24,124 nt of DNA, taken from the NCBI GenBank assembly GCA_023395735.1, contig JAEWYI010000052.1, positions 1 to 24,124 of the forward strand, in the 5' to 3' direction. Every line of letters starts with the position of its first letter. Within the stretch, counting starts at the first letter, position 1. The translations under genes were made by a program, and so were the position numbers. The DNA is from Cyanobacteria bacterium OH_SFB_17. Lineage in GTDB: Bacteria > Cyanobacteriota > Vampirovibrionia > Gastranaerophilales > Gastranaerophilaceae. Below the pieces are notes generated by a model that was not told the origin of the DNA, ran no database searches, and worked only from the letters and a program-made list of their open reading frames with translations. Shown in pieces: positions 14,445 to 21,506 of this stretch.

Positions 14445-15602
14445 ATGAAAAAGAATTTTATTAAACTGTTTTTTGGTTTTTTCGTGTTGATTTTTGCACT
14501 TAATCCTGTAAAAGCTCAATCTGCGAAAATATTTCCTGATGTTTCAGCTAACCACTGGGCAGCTGCACAAATCAAAGAACTTTCTGAGTCAGGTGTAATC
14601 GTGGGCTATCCTGATGGAACATTTAAGCCTGATGCAAATGTGACCAGAGCAGAATTTGCAACTATGGCAATCAAGGCTCTTGGGCAAGAGCACACCACTG
14701 TTGCTCAACCGGTAAATTTTACTGATATTCCTCAATCTTATTGGGCTTATGATATGATTCAAAGAGCTTTGTATTTTGAGCTTATTTCATGTCCTCCTGA
14801 AGGTCAAGCTTTCAGGCCTGACGATTCTGTTTCTCACGCAGAAGCTGTTACTGTTACTGTAAATGCACTTACAACTGAAAATATCAGTGTGCAGAAAGCA
14901 AAAGAAGTTTTAAGAAACTACACGGATTTGGCGTCAACTCCTGAGTGGTATTTGACAGCGGCAGGAAAAGCTGAAATATTGAATATGCTTGTAAACGTGC
15001 CTGGCAAGCCTCTTATGCTTAATGCAAATACTCCTGCAACAAGAGCAGAAATTGCTGTTTTGCTTAAAAATATGATTGAGCAGGCTAAATTGAATCCGAA
15101 CAAAAAACTTGCAGAAGCGATGAGAAAAAAAACAGGCGAAGGTTTTATGATTCCAGAAGCTTATGTTCAAGGCTCTGTGGGAACTCTTCCGGCAGGCTCA
15201 ATTGTGCCTATTCAATTGGGTGCAGCTCTAAGCTCTCAAACAACAAAAGCTGGCGAAATTTATATGGCCAAAGCGCCTATGAACTACGTTACCAGAGATA
15301 AATTTATATTAATATATAAAGGTTCAGATATTCAAGGAAAAATTATTGATGTCAGACCCGGAAAATTGTTTGTTAGAAACGGTGTTCTTGTATTAAACAA
15401 TGAAACTTTAACAACTACAAACGATCAGAGAATTAAATTTCCTGCGGTGGGTGATGTTAAGATGAAGAAAAATTGGTTTATCGCTTTTCTTAGAAAAATC
15501 TTTAAAGGCGAGAAAATCCAAGTTCTTCCTCAAGGCACAGTTTATGTGAAACTTTTATGCCCGGTTAAAATTGATTTAACAAACGGCTGGGTTATCGAAT
15601 AA
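14445..15602 (+). CDS. Secreted protein with three SLH domains and a C-terminal beta domain
   Basis: Exported, wall-bound protein of 385 residues. Residues 1-24 form a clear signal peptide (MKKN, hydrophobic core, VKA then cleavage). Three surface-layer homology domains follow at about 30-79 (FPDVSANHWAAAQIKEL...VGYPDGTFKPDANVTRAEFA), 91-142 and 158-210; the first is near-perfect, the second and third diverge. A short linker leads to a beta-rich domain (about 245-375) whose opening TLPAGSIVPIQLGAALSS resembles the C-terminal fold of VirB10/TrbI-type proteins and related envelope proteins. SLH domains bind secondary polymers attached to peptidoglycan, so the protein probably ties the wall to an outer layer. 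No porin barrel is present. Monocistronic: own leader, own terminator. Confidence 0.9.
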   Translation: MKKNFIKLFFGFFVLIFALNPVKAQSAKIFPDVSANHWAAAQIKELSESGVIVGYPDGTFKPDANVTRAEFATMAIKALGQEHTTVAQPVNFTDIPQSYWAYDMIQRALYFELISCPPEGQAFRPDDSVSHAEAVTVTVNALTTENISVQKAKEVLRNYTDLASTPEWYLTAAGKAEILNMLVNVPGKPLMLNANTPATRAEIAVLLKNMIEQAKLNPNKKLAEAMRKKTGEGFMIPEAYVQGSVGTLPAGSIVPIQLGAALSSQTTKAGEIYMAKAPMNYVTRDKFILIYKGSDIQGKIIDVRPGKLFVRNGVLVLNNETLTTTNDQRIKFPAVGDVKMKKNWFIAFLRKIFKGEKIQVLPQGTVYVKLLCPVKIDLTNGWVIE

Positions 15603-15622
15603 GCAAATTTAATTATAAAAAT

Positions 15623-15661
15623 AAGTCGCGGAAAAGAAAATTTCTACCGCGACTTTTTTTT
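15623..15661 (+). terminator. Intrinsic terminator after the SLH gene
   Basis: AAGTCGCGG (15623-15631) pairs with CCGCGACTT (15647-15655) across a 15-base loop, followed directly by a run of T. Confidence 0.9.
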
Positions 15662-15714
15662 ACAAATGTTTCTAATGTTAAATTTTAATAAATATTAGCA
15701 TTGTTCAATTTTAC

Positions 15715-15759
15715 TGTTAAAATATTATTATATAAATCAATGTTGAGTTATTGTTGAGT
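15715..15759 (+). promoter_or_regulatory. Possible promoter and 11-bp-spaced direct repeat before the kinase gene
   Basis: TGTTAAAAT (15715-15723) is an extended -10 box without a strong -35. Downstream, TGTTGAGT occurs twice (15741-15748 and 15752-15759), exactly one helical turn apart, an arrangement typical of tandem regulator sites. Confidence 0.35.
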
Positions 15760-15796
15760 GAAGTTGTGAAATCATCATATTTTGTCGGGAGGATTA

Positions 15797-17878
15797 GTGG
15801 CAAAGATATTATTTGTGACAGAAAGCATAGAAAAAGCTAAAAATGTTCAAGAAATTCTTGAACATAATTCTCACACCTTTTTGTTTGCGGATAATCAAGT
15901 TATGGCGTTGAATATTTTGAAAGCCGAACATCCTGCAATCGTTTTGCTAGACACAGAAGTAGTCAATTTTGATTTAAAGATATTAAGTAAAAAAATTAAA
16001 TCTTTTGATAATATTTTAACAATTTTGTTGACAAACAAAGACGAAATTGAACCGGAACTTGTGAAAAATTCAAACGCGTTTTTGCCGGAACCTATTTCAA
16101 AAACTCTTTTGCTTTCAACAATAATTTCTAATCTAAAAAATAAAGAAGCACTGGAAAAACTTTCAAATTCCAACCAAGAATTAGCAAGAAGCTTGTATCA
16201 GCTAAATGTCTTGTATAACACAAGTTCTCAGTTTGCAGGCACTTTGGATAAAAACAAATTGATTGATATTATGACAGACGGAATGGATAAAAGTTTGAGT
16301 TTCGGACTTTCTTGTGTTTTAACTTTTAAAGAAGAAAACAAGCCTGTTTTAATAATTAATTCGCTTTATCAAATTCCAGATAGGCTTTTAGAGGCGCTAA
16401 AGCTTAGAACAACTTTGAACTACAAATCACTTTTTGAAAAAAAAGAGATGCCGTTTGATTTGGATATCAGAGACTTAAAAGTTGAAAAACATATTAAACA
16501 TGAGTTTAAAGAGTATGATTTTTCTGTTTTAAGAAGCGACAGCATGTTTGCTCCGATTGTCTTGAGCGACAATTTTTACGGGTTTGTAGAAATTTTTAGA
16601 GAAGCTGAATTCTCAACTGAAGATGCAACATGTTTTCAAACTCTTGTGCAGCAGGTTTCTTTGCCTTTGAAAAGTGCATCTTTGTACGAAATTAAAGAAC
16701 AAACGAACAAAAAACTTGAAAGATTGGAAAGATTAAAGTCCGAGTTTATTTCAATAGTTTCTCACGAGTTGAGAACACCGTTAACCGCTATAAAAAACTC
16801 TATGGACATAATTTTAAGCGGAAAAACAGGCGCATTGAGCGAGCCTATGACAAAGTTTATGAATATGGGAAGAAGAAACGTTACAAGACTTTCAGGCATT
16901 ATAAATGATCTTCTTGATATTTCAAAAATTGAAGCTGGTAAAATGGATTTCAAATTTGAGGTCGGAAAAATCGAACCTGTGATTGAATATGTAAAAACCA
17001 GTTTAGACGAAATGGCAAAAGAAAAAAATATAAATTTTGTAACTCAAATTGAAGATAATTTTGCTGATATTTATGCTGATTCCAGACGTCTTGAACAAGT
17101 TTTAACAAATCTTGTTTCTAATGCAATCAAATTTACGCCTGATGGCGGAAAAATAGAAATAAGAACAGAAATTGTAAAAGCAGAAGATATTAAACCTGTT
17201 GAAATGTTTGAAAATGAGCTGAAAAAACTAAGCGGAAGATATCTTCAAATTTTGGTAAAAGATAACGGAATAGGAATTTCAAACGAGCATTTGGCGCATG
17301 TTTTTGACAAATTTGCTCAAATAGAAAATTCTTTGTCTAGAAAAGTAGGCGGCTCCGGCTTGGGACTTCCTATCGCAAGGCAGTTGATGGAAGCGCATAA
17401 CGGAATGATTTGGTGTAACAGTAAGCCAGAAAAAGGTTCGTCTTTCTATTTTGTCATTCCAATCGCTGAAGAAAAAACAAAGTTTATGCTTGATTTTAAA
17501 CAAAGCTTGCAAAAATCGAAGGTGAACAATTCGTCTTTAGCTTTGGTTAAGCTCAAATGTCCAAAAGATTTGATGAAAGATTTATTGGATAACCTGATAA
17601 CGCCTAATTATCTTACCAATTCATTAAAAGAAGAAAGCGACAAGCAGACGTCTTTGACTATGATAATTCCTGATGGCGACAAGTTTTCGGCAGACTTTTT
17701 AAAGAAAAAAATTCAAGGGTATGTTTCAAAACGTAGAAACTTATATCCGAATTGTGCTATAATGTATTCGTACGGGATTTATCCTGACGATGCAATTGAA
17801 GAAGTTGAGTTATTGAAAAAGACAGATGAGTCTATGCAAAAGATTCGTGACTTGGAAGAGTATTTATCAGAGATTTAG
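15797..17878 (+). CDS. Multidomain sensor histidine kinase (pseudo-REC, GAF, HisKA, HATPase, GGDEF-like tail)
   Basis: A soluble, 693-residue hybrid-like kinase with no membrane segment, so it senses cytoplasmic signals. Residues 1-120 form a receiver-like domain: D52 is kept (VLLDTE), but the acidic pair is T8-E9 and the lysine is lost (LPEP), so phosphorylation is doubtful. About 140-300 is GAF-like. HisKA has H323 (SIVSHELRTPLTAIKNS). HATPase has N442 (LVSNAIKFTP), DNGIGIS from 489 and GGSGLGLP from 518. Residues 560-693 end in YSYGIYPDDAIEEVELLKK TDESM, like the C-terminal half of a GGDEF domain but without the GGDEF signature. The frame extends to a TTG at 15782, but GGGAGGA (15787-15793) precedes the GTG at 15797, chosen as the start. 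A response regulator follows after 29 bases. Confidence 0.92.
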   Translation: MAKILFVTESIEKAKNVQEILEHNSHTFLFADNQVMALNILKAEHPAIVLLDTEVVNFDLKILSKKIKSFDNILTILLTNKDEIEPELVKNSNAFLPEPISKTLLLSTIISNLKNKEALEKLSNSNQELARSLYQLNVLYNTSSQFAGTLDKNKLIDIMTDGMDKSLSFGLSCVLTFKEENKPVLIINSLYQIPDRLLEALKLRTTLNYKSLFEKKEMPFDLDIRDLKVEKHIKHEFKEYDFSVLRSDSMFAPIVLSDNFYGFVEIFREAEFSTEDATCFQTLVQQVSLPLKSASLYEIKEQTNKKLERLERLKSEFISIVSHELRTPLTAIKNSMDIILSGKTGALSEPMTKFMNMGRRNVTRLSGIINDLLDISKIEAGKMDFKFEVGKIEPVIEYVKTSLDEMAKEKNINFVTQIEDNFADIYADSRRLEQVLTNLVSNAIKFTPDGGKIEIRTEIVKAEDIKPVEMFENELKKLSGRYLQILVKDNGIGISNEHLAHVFDKFAQIENSLSRKVGGSGLGLPIARQLMEAHNGMIWCNSKPEKGSSFYFVIPIAEEKTKFMLDFKQSLQKSKVNNSSLALVKLKCPKDLMKDLLDNLITPNYLTNSLKEESDKQTSLTMIIPDGDKFSADFLKKKIQGYVSKRRNLYPNCAIMYSYGIYPDDAIEEVELLKKTDESMQKIRDLEEYLSEI

Positions 17879-17907
17879 GGTACTGTGTAAAGATAAGGGA
17901 TTTAAAG

Positions 17908-18270
17908 ATGAAAAAAGTTTTAATAGTTGATGATGAACAAGATATTGTAGAAAGCCTTCAATTTGTGCTTGAAGCTGCAGGTTTTGATTGTTATTGCGCA
18001 TACAACGGAGAAGACGGGCTTAATTTAGCAAGAAAAATTCTCCCTGATTTAATCATTCTTGATGTAATGATGCCAAAAATCAACGGGTTTAAAATTTGCA
18101 GACTTTTAAAATACGATAACAAATATAAAAATATACCAATTCTTATGGTTACAGCAAGGTCTCAAAACGAGGACAAGCTAATCGGAGAAGAAACGGGCGT
18201 TGATGAATATATCACAAAGCCTTTTGAGCTGGATGAAATAGTTAAAAAGGTTGAAGGGTATCTGAAATAA
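17908..18270 (+). CDS. Single-domain response regulator (CheY-like REC)
   Basis: A 120-residue receiver domain with no output domain. The phosphorylation site is complete: D8-D9 (IVDDE), acceptor D52 (IILDVMMP), T82 (MVTAR) and K104 (ITKPF). It most likely takes phosphate from the upstream kinase and acts by protein-protein contact; the GspE/PilB-like protein encoded one base after its stop is the obvious candidate partner. AAGGG stands before the ATG. It cannot bind DNA itself, so the direct repeats before the operon are not its target in any simple way. Confidence 0.95.
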   Translation: MKKVLIVDDEQDIVESLQFVLEAAGFDCYCAYNGEDGLNLARKILPDLIILDVMMPKINGFKICRLLKYDNKYKNIPILMVTARSQNEDKLIGEETGVDEYITKPFELDEIVKKVEGYLK

Positions 18271-18271
18271 G

Positions 18272-19657
18272 ATGGAACAAATTGTTACTAACAAAACGCT
18301 GGAAAAACTCAAATACGACCTTGTGAGAGATGCACTGGTCGAATATGAGACGATTGAAAAAGCCCAAGAGATTGCCAACGCGCAAAATATCAATATCGGA
18401 CAAGCTTTAATCAATTCAGGTTCTTTAAGTGAAGAAGCTCTTTTGAAGTTTTTGGAAGCAAAATTGCATATCCCGTATGTCAATTTGGAGGATTATTCTC
18501 TTGATAAAAATTGCCTTCAATATATTAATTTTGCTGATGCTCAAAGATACAGAATAATTCCACTTTTTAAAATAGAAGAAATTTTGACCGTCGCAATGGC
18601 CGACCCTCTAGATTTGTTTGCGATTGATAAAATCGTAGAAAGCGCCGGCTGTGCAATAGAGCCCGTAATTTCTTCAGAATCAAGTATTGTCAAAAAAATT
18701 GATGAATATTATAAAACAGAAAATACTGTTGGAAAAATTTACACAGATAGTCATCTTATTGACTATGATTGGAGAGAAGAGTTACACAAAGAAGATTTGA
18801 GCGAAGAGCATATCCAAAAAGTCATAAGAGCAATTTTAAAACAAGCTATTTTAGAAAATGTTCATGAAGTTTATTTTGAATATATGGAACAAGGTTTGGG
18901 CGTTAATTTCAAACAAAATTCCGATGTTTTGGACAGAGGTTATATTCCATCGGTTCTTGTTTCTTCTTTCATATCAAAATTAAAACTTTTATCTAATTTG
19001 GACCCATCCGTAAGCGAAGTTCCACAGCTTGGAAAATTATGCTTTAAAGTTGATGAAATGACTCTTATTGCTAGTATTTCGGCCTTTCCTACAATTTTAG
19101 GCGAGAGGATTTCATTAAAAATATACAAACCGCCCAAGAAGCTAAAAGAAATAATCGGTGATGAAAAAAGAGTAAGCATAATAAAAAATGCTATGATAAC
19201 TCCGGGGATTGTTCTTGTTTGCGGCTCGCCGTTGAGCGGAAAAACCCACGTTATTTATTCGCTTTTGCAAGAAGTTGCAAATCAAATCAGGAATATAATG
19301 ACGATTGAATCTATCGCAAAGTATAACCTTGAAAATGTCAACCAGTGCGAAATGAACGAGAATATAGGTTTTAACTTGGATAAGGCACTTAGGTTTATAG
19401 AGTTTCAATCTCCAGACTTAATCTATCTTGAAGGCGTAAAAACAAAAGAAGCTTTTGATTATTTTTCGAGCCTTGTTTTCAAGGATAAAACTGTTCTGAC
19501 TGAATTTTTGGCAAATAATATGGCTGATTTAAGAAAAAAACTTGCTTATGCTGATTTTGAAATGTTTAAATCATTGATTACTTGCATGATCTTTATTCAT
19601 TCGCAAGACAGCATTGAGGTTTTTGACAAAGCAACCGTACAAAAATATTTGGCATAA
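18272..19657 (+). CDS. GspE/PilB-like protein with MshEN-like N domain and degenerate ATPase motifs
   Basis: A 461-residue relative of type II secretion/type IV pilus assembly ATPases, shorter than usual (about 560). Residues 41-71 (NIGQALINSGSLSEEALLKF, then HIPYVNL) match the MshEN pattern that binds c-di-GMP in MshE, with the first Arg and the later Gln replaced by Asn and Lys. The ATPase core keeps Walker A (GSPLSGKT, 318-325), but the Asp box is TIESIA instead of TVEDPVE, Walker B reads DLIYLEGVKT with the usual GE order reversed, the His box (LHTND) is gone, and the CxxC zinc site is absent. Full pilus-extension ATPase activity is therefore unlikely; a regulatory or scaffold role is inferred. 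The ATG is one base after the response-regulator stop, so translation is coupled. No other pilus or secretion gene is in the window. Confidence 0.85.
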   Translation: MEQIVTNKTLEKLKYDLVRDALVEYETIEKAQEIANAQNINIGQALINSGSLSEEALLKFLEAKLHIPYVNLEDYSLDKNCLQYINFADAQRYRIIPLFKIEEILTVAMADPLDLFAIDKIVESAGCAIEPVISSESSIVKKIDEYYKTENTVGKIYTDSHLIDYDWREELHKEDLSEEHIQKVIRAILKQAILENVHEVYFEYMEQGLGVNFKQNSDVLDRGYIPSVLVSSFISKLKLLSNLDPSVSEVPQLGKLCFKVDEMTLIASISAFPTILGERISLKIYKPPKKLKEIIGDEKRVSIIKNAMITPGIVLVCGSPLSGKTHVIYSLLQEVANQIRNIMTIESIAKYNLENVNQCEMNENIGFNLDKALRFIEFQSPDLIYLEGVKTKEAFDYFSSLVFKDKTVLTEFLANNMADLRKKLAYADFEMFKSLITCMIFIHSQDSIEVFDKATVQKYLA

Positions 19658-19718
19658 TATTAAACTATGCCATAATATTTTTCGAGTGCAAGCTTATTTT
19701 GCAGATATTCTTAAATTT

Positions 19719-20015
19719 CTACGCTTTTTTTGCTTGAACTTTTTTGTATAATTTTTTGATTGTCCATGCTGCAAGAGCTGGAACTAATGTGAATTGAACG
19801 ATTAACAATTTCCAGATTGCAAAAGTCATGGCCATTATTTTGCCGACTTCTTCAGGTGTTGCAGAAAAGTAAGTTTCAATATATGCAAGCGGAATGTCGC
19901 CTATAAAGATAACACACAGGTTGGAACACACTTGGATGAAAACACTTATAATAAAGCAGGTTGCAAAAAATATTTCTAAGTTTTCCAAATTTTCGCAAAT
20001 TTTTTCAGTTTCCAT
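19719..20015 (-). CDS. Uncharacterised small membrane protein
   Basis: 98 residues, not recognised. The acidic N terminus (METEKICENLENLE) is followed by two hydrophobic segments, about IFFATCFIISVFIQVCSNLC and MAMTFAIWKLLIVQFTLVPA, and a basic tail (KKLYKKVQAKKA), suggesting a helical hairpin with both ends in the cytoplasm. The frame extends five or six codons upstream to a GTG, but that overlaps AAGGAG (20023-20028); the second of two adjacent ATG codons, at 20015, has the best spacing (7 bases). Convergent with the GspE-like gene, with no clear terminator in the 61-base gap. No function can be proposed. Confidence 0.75.
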   Translation of the reverse strand: METEKICENLENLEIFFATCFIISVFIQVCSNLCVIFIGDIPLAYIETYFSATPEEVGKIMAMTFAIWKLLIVQFTLVPALAAWTIKKLYKKVQAKKA

Positions 20016-20176
20016 CATAAATCTCCTTAACACAATTCATATTAAACACGATTCCAATTATGATTTTTTTTAACTCATTTATTGGTTCTGTTATTGTAAA
20101 TTATGTTTAAATTTTTATCAACCCCCTAGCAAACTTTTTTTTTATCATGTTTTATAACGATATGCAGAAAAAGGGG

Positions 20177-20250
20177 TTGAAATTTAGTAAAAATGCGTTA
20201 TTATATGTATAGATGCCCCTAGTTAACGCAAAAACAAAGAAAGAAAGGTG
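20177..20250 (+). promoter_or_regulatory. Sigma-70-type promoter and RBS of the 50-residue gene
   Basis: TTGAAA (20177-20182) and TATTAT (20199-20204) are 16 bases apart, and AAAGGTG (20244-20250) precedes the ATG at 20255. The rest of the 221-base gap from 20034 holds only AT-rich sequence with no other feature I can support. Confidence 0.6.
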
Positions 20251-20254
20251 TCTC

Positions 20255-20407
20255 ATGGGAATGGTAATAAAAGAAGTCAGCGAATTTAGCGTTGTTGAAG
20301 ACAATAAAACTATTCGTAAATCAAAACTTGTTATCTCAAATGACGGTGTAGATACAGAAATCATTTTAGAAGGTAACGGCAAAATCAAGGTTACTACTTC
20401 AGTGTAG
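20255..20407 (+). CDS. Uncharacterised 50-residue protein
   Basis: A short acidic, beta-rich-looking protein (VIKEVSEFSVVEDNKTIRKS, then SNDGVDTEIILEGNGKIKVT). No signal peptide, cysteine or membrane segment. The coding call rests on a good promoter, an RBS at proper spacing and amphipathic alternation of the protein. An upstream in-frame ATG at 20213 lies too near the predicted transcription start and lacks an RBS. Its last 14 bases overlap the end of the convergent flippase-like gene. Function unknown. Confidence 0.68.
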   Translation: MGMVIKEVSEFSVVEDNKTIRKSKLVISNDGVDTEIILEGNGKIKVTTSV

Positions 20408-21404
20408 CCTCTTTCTCATTCATTGCATCCTTCAAGCTGAAATTGAATTTCATTAAATAATACCCTCCAATCAGAGTCAATATAATGACTAATATTCCTT
20501 GATGCACGGTAGAAATAGCTAGTGCAGTCGATTTGTCTATATTGTATATTCCTAATGCAAGTATATAGGCATATTGGTAAGGCCCCAAAAATACTGACGT
20601 TGAAGGAATCATGGTTGAAAATGAGATTAAGCTTATAACAAAAAGTGCTGCGGAAAAACCCAAGCTTAAGTGGAAGCTGTTTATTATTAAAAACGCCACA
20701 TAGCACTCAACCAGCCATATTAATACGCTCATAAAAAATGATTTCATCGAATATTTTATGCTGTCCAATACTTGAAACCCTTCCATAAAAGAGTTCGTGT
20801 GGACATTGATTTTTTTGATTATATTTACAATTGGCTCGGAGATAAAGTGAGGGAGTTTTGAGCAAATTTGAGTTAATTTTTCGCAAATAAAATCAACTTT
20901 GTTAAATTTAAATATAAGATAGAATGTAATAAAACTTCCGATGAAGAGTGCTCCAATCATATACGAAAGCTGTAAAATCCATTCCTGCTTGCAATAAAGT
21001 AAAATAGCAGAAAGAAGGATTAAAAAAACGCAAATCCCGTCTAAAGTTCTTTCTAAAATTATATTTCCAAAAAGTTTCATTTTCTTTTCGTTTTTATTTG
21101 CTCCAAGATAGTACGCCCTATATACATCACCTGCTCTTGCGGGAAGAAAAATATTGAGCATACTTCCTACTGTAAAAACGGCTCCAAGGTGTAATGAATC
21201 ATATTTAGAATCTTCACACAACAAATATTTCCACCTTACTCCTCTTAAATACAGAGTTGAAACGTAAATTGGAACAATTATCCAAAGGTTTTTAAAATCA
21301 AACATCTTGAATGTTTTAAAAAGAGTTGCCCAATCAATTTTGTAAAAAATCAATCCCAAAAAAGCAAAAGTTATTATTAATGCAAAAATCTTCTTCTTAC
21401 TCAT
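20394..21404 (-). CDS. LPG-synthase/AglD-type transmembrane protein (UPF0104)
   Basis: A 336-residue polytopic membrane protein with about eight helices, belonging to the lysylphosphatidylglycerol synthase transmembrane-domain family. Signatures: RGVRWKYLL (54-62), NIFLPARAGDVYRAYYL (84-100) and ILERTLDG (116-123). Relatives lacking the soluble aminoacyl-transferase domain, as here, are linked to lipid or glycolipid translocation beside glycosyltransferases, and a GT-C glycosyltransferase is indeed divergently encoded next door. Flipping a lipid-linked sugar for envelope glycan synthesis is an inference. A minus-strand promoter (TTGAAA/TATAAT, 18-base spacer) drives it. No strong RBS is visible before the ATG. 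Confidence 0.88.
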   Translation of the reverse strand: MSKKKIFALIITFAFLGLIFYKIDWATLFKTFKMFDFKNLWIIVPIYVSTLYLRGVRWKYLLCEDSKYDSLHLGAVFTVGSMLNIFLPARAGDVYRAYYLGANKNEKKMKLFGNIILERTLDGICVFLILLSAILLYCKQEWILQLSYMIGALFIGSFITFYLIFKFNKVDFICEKLTQICSKLPHFISEPIVNIIKKINVHTNSFMEGFQVLDSIKYSMKSFFMSVLIWLVECYVAFLIINSFHLSLGFSAALFVISLISFSTMIPSTSVFLGPYQYAYILALGIYNIDKSTALAISTVHQGILVIILTLIGGYYLMKFNFSLKDAMNEKEATLK

Positions 21405-21440
21405 AAAAATAATTTTAGCATAAAAAAAACAGGCAACACA

Positions 21441-21470
21441 ATTATAATAACGTTCAAAATGTTATTTCAA
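21441..21470 (-). promoter_or_regulatory. Promoter of the UPF0104 gene
   Basis: On the minus strand TTGAAA (21465-21470) and a perfect TATAAT (21441-21446) are separated by 18 bases, 37 bases before the ATG. Confidence 0.65.
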
Positions 21471-21506
21471 CTTTTGATTTTATTTTTTTTGTATTAAACT
21501 ACTGTT

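Noticed and set aside
15782..15796. TTG start for the histidine kinase
   Set aside because: The five extra codons encode the Shine-Dalgarno sequence itself (GGGAGGA); GTG at 15797 is at proper spacing.
19658..19718. Terminator between the GspE-like gene and the small membrane protein gene
   Set aside because: Only a 5-bp TGCAA/TTGCA stem is visible, without a T-run; too weak to call.
20016..20033. GTG start of the 98-residue membrane protein
   Set aside because: The added codons overlap AAGGAG at 20023-20028; an ATG just after it is far more likely.
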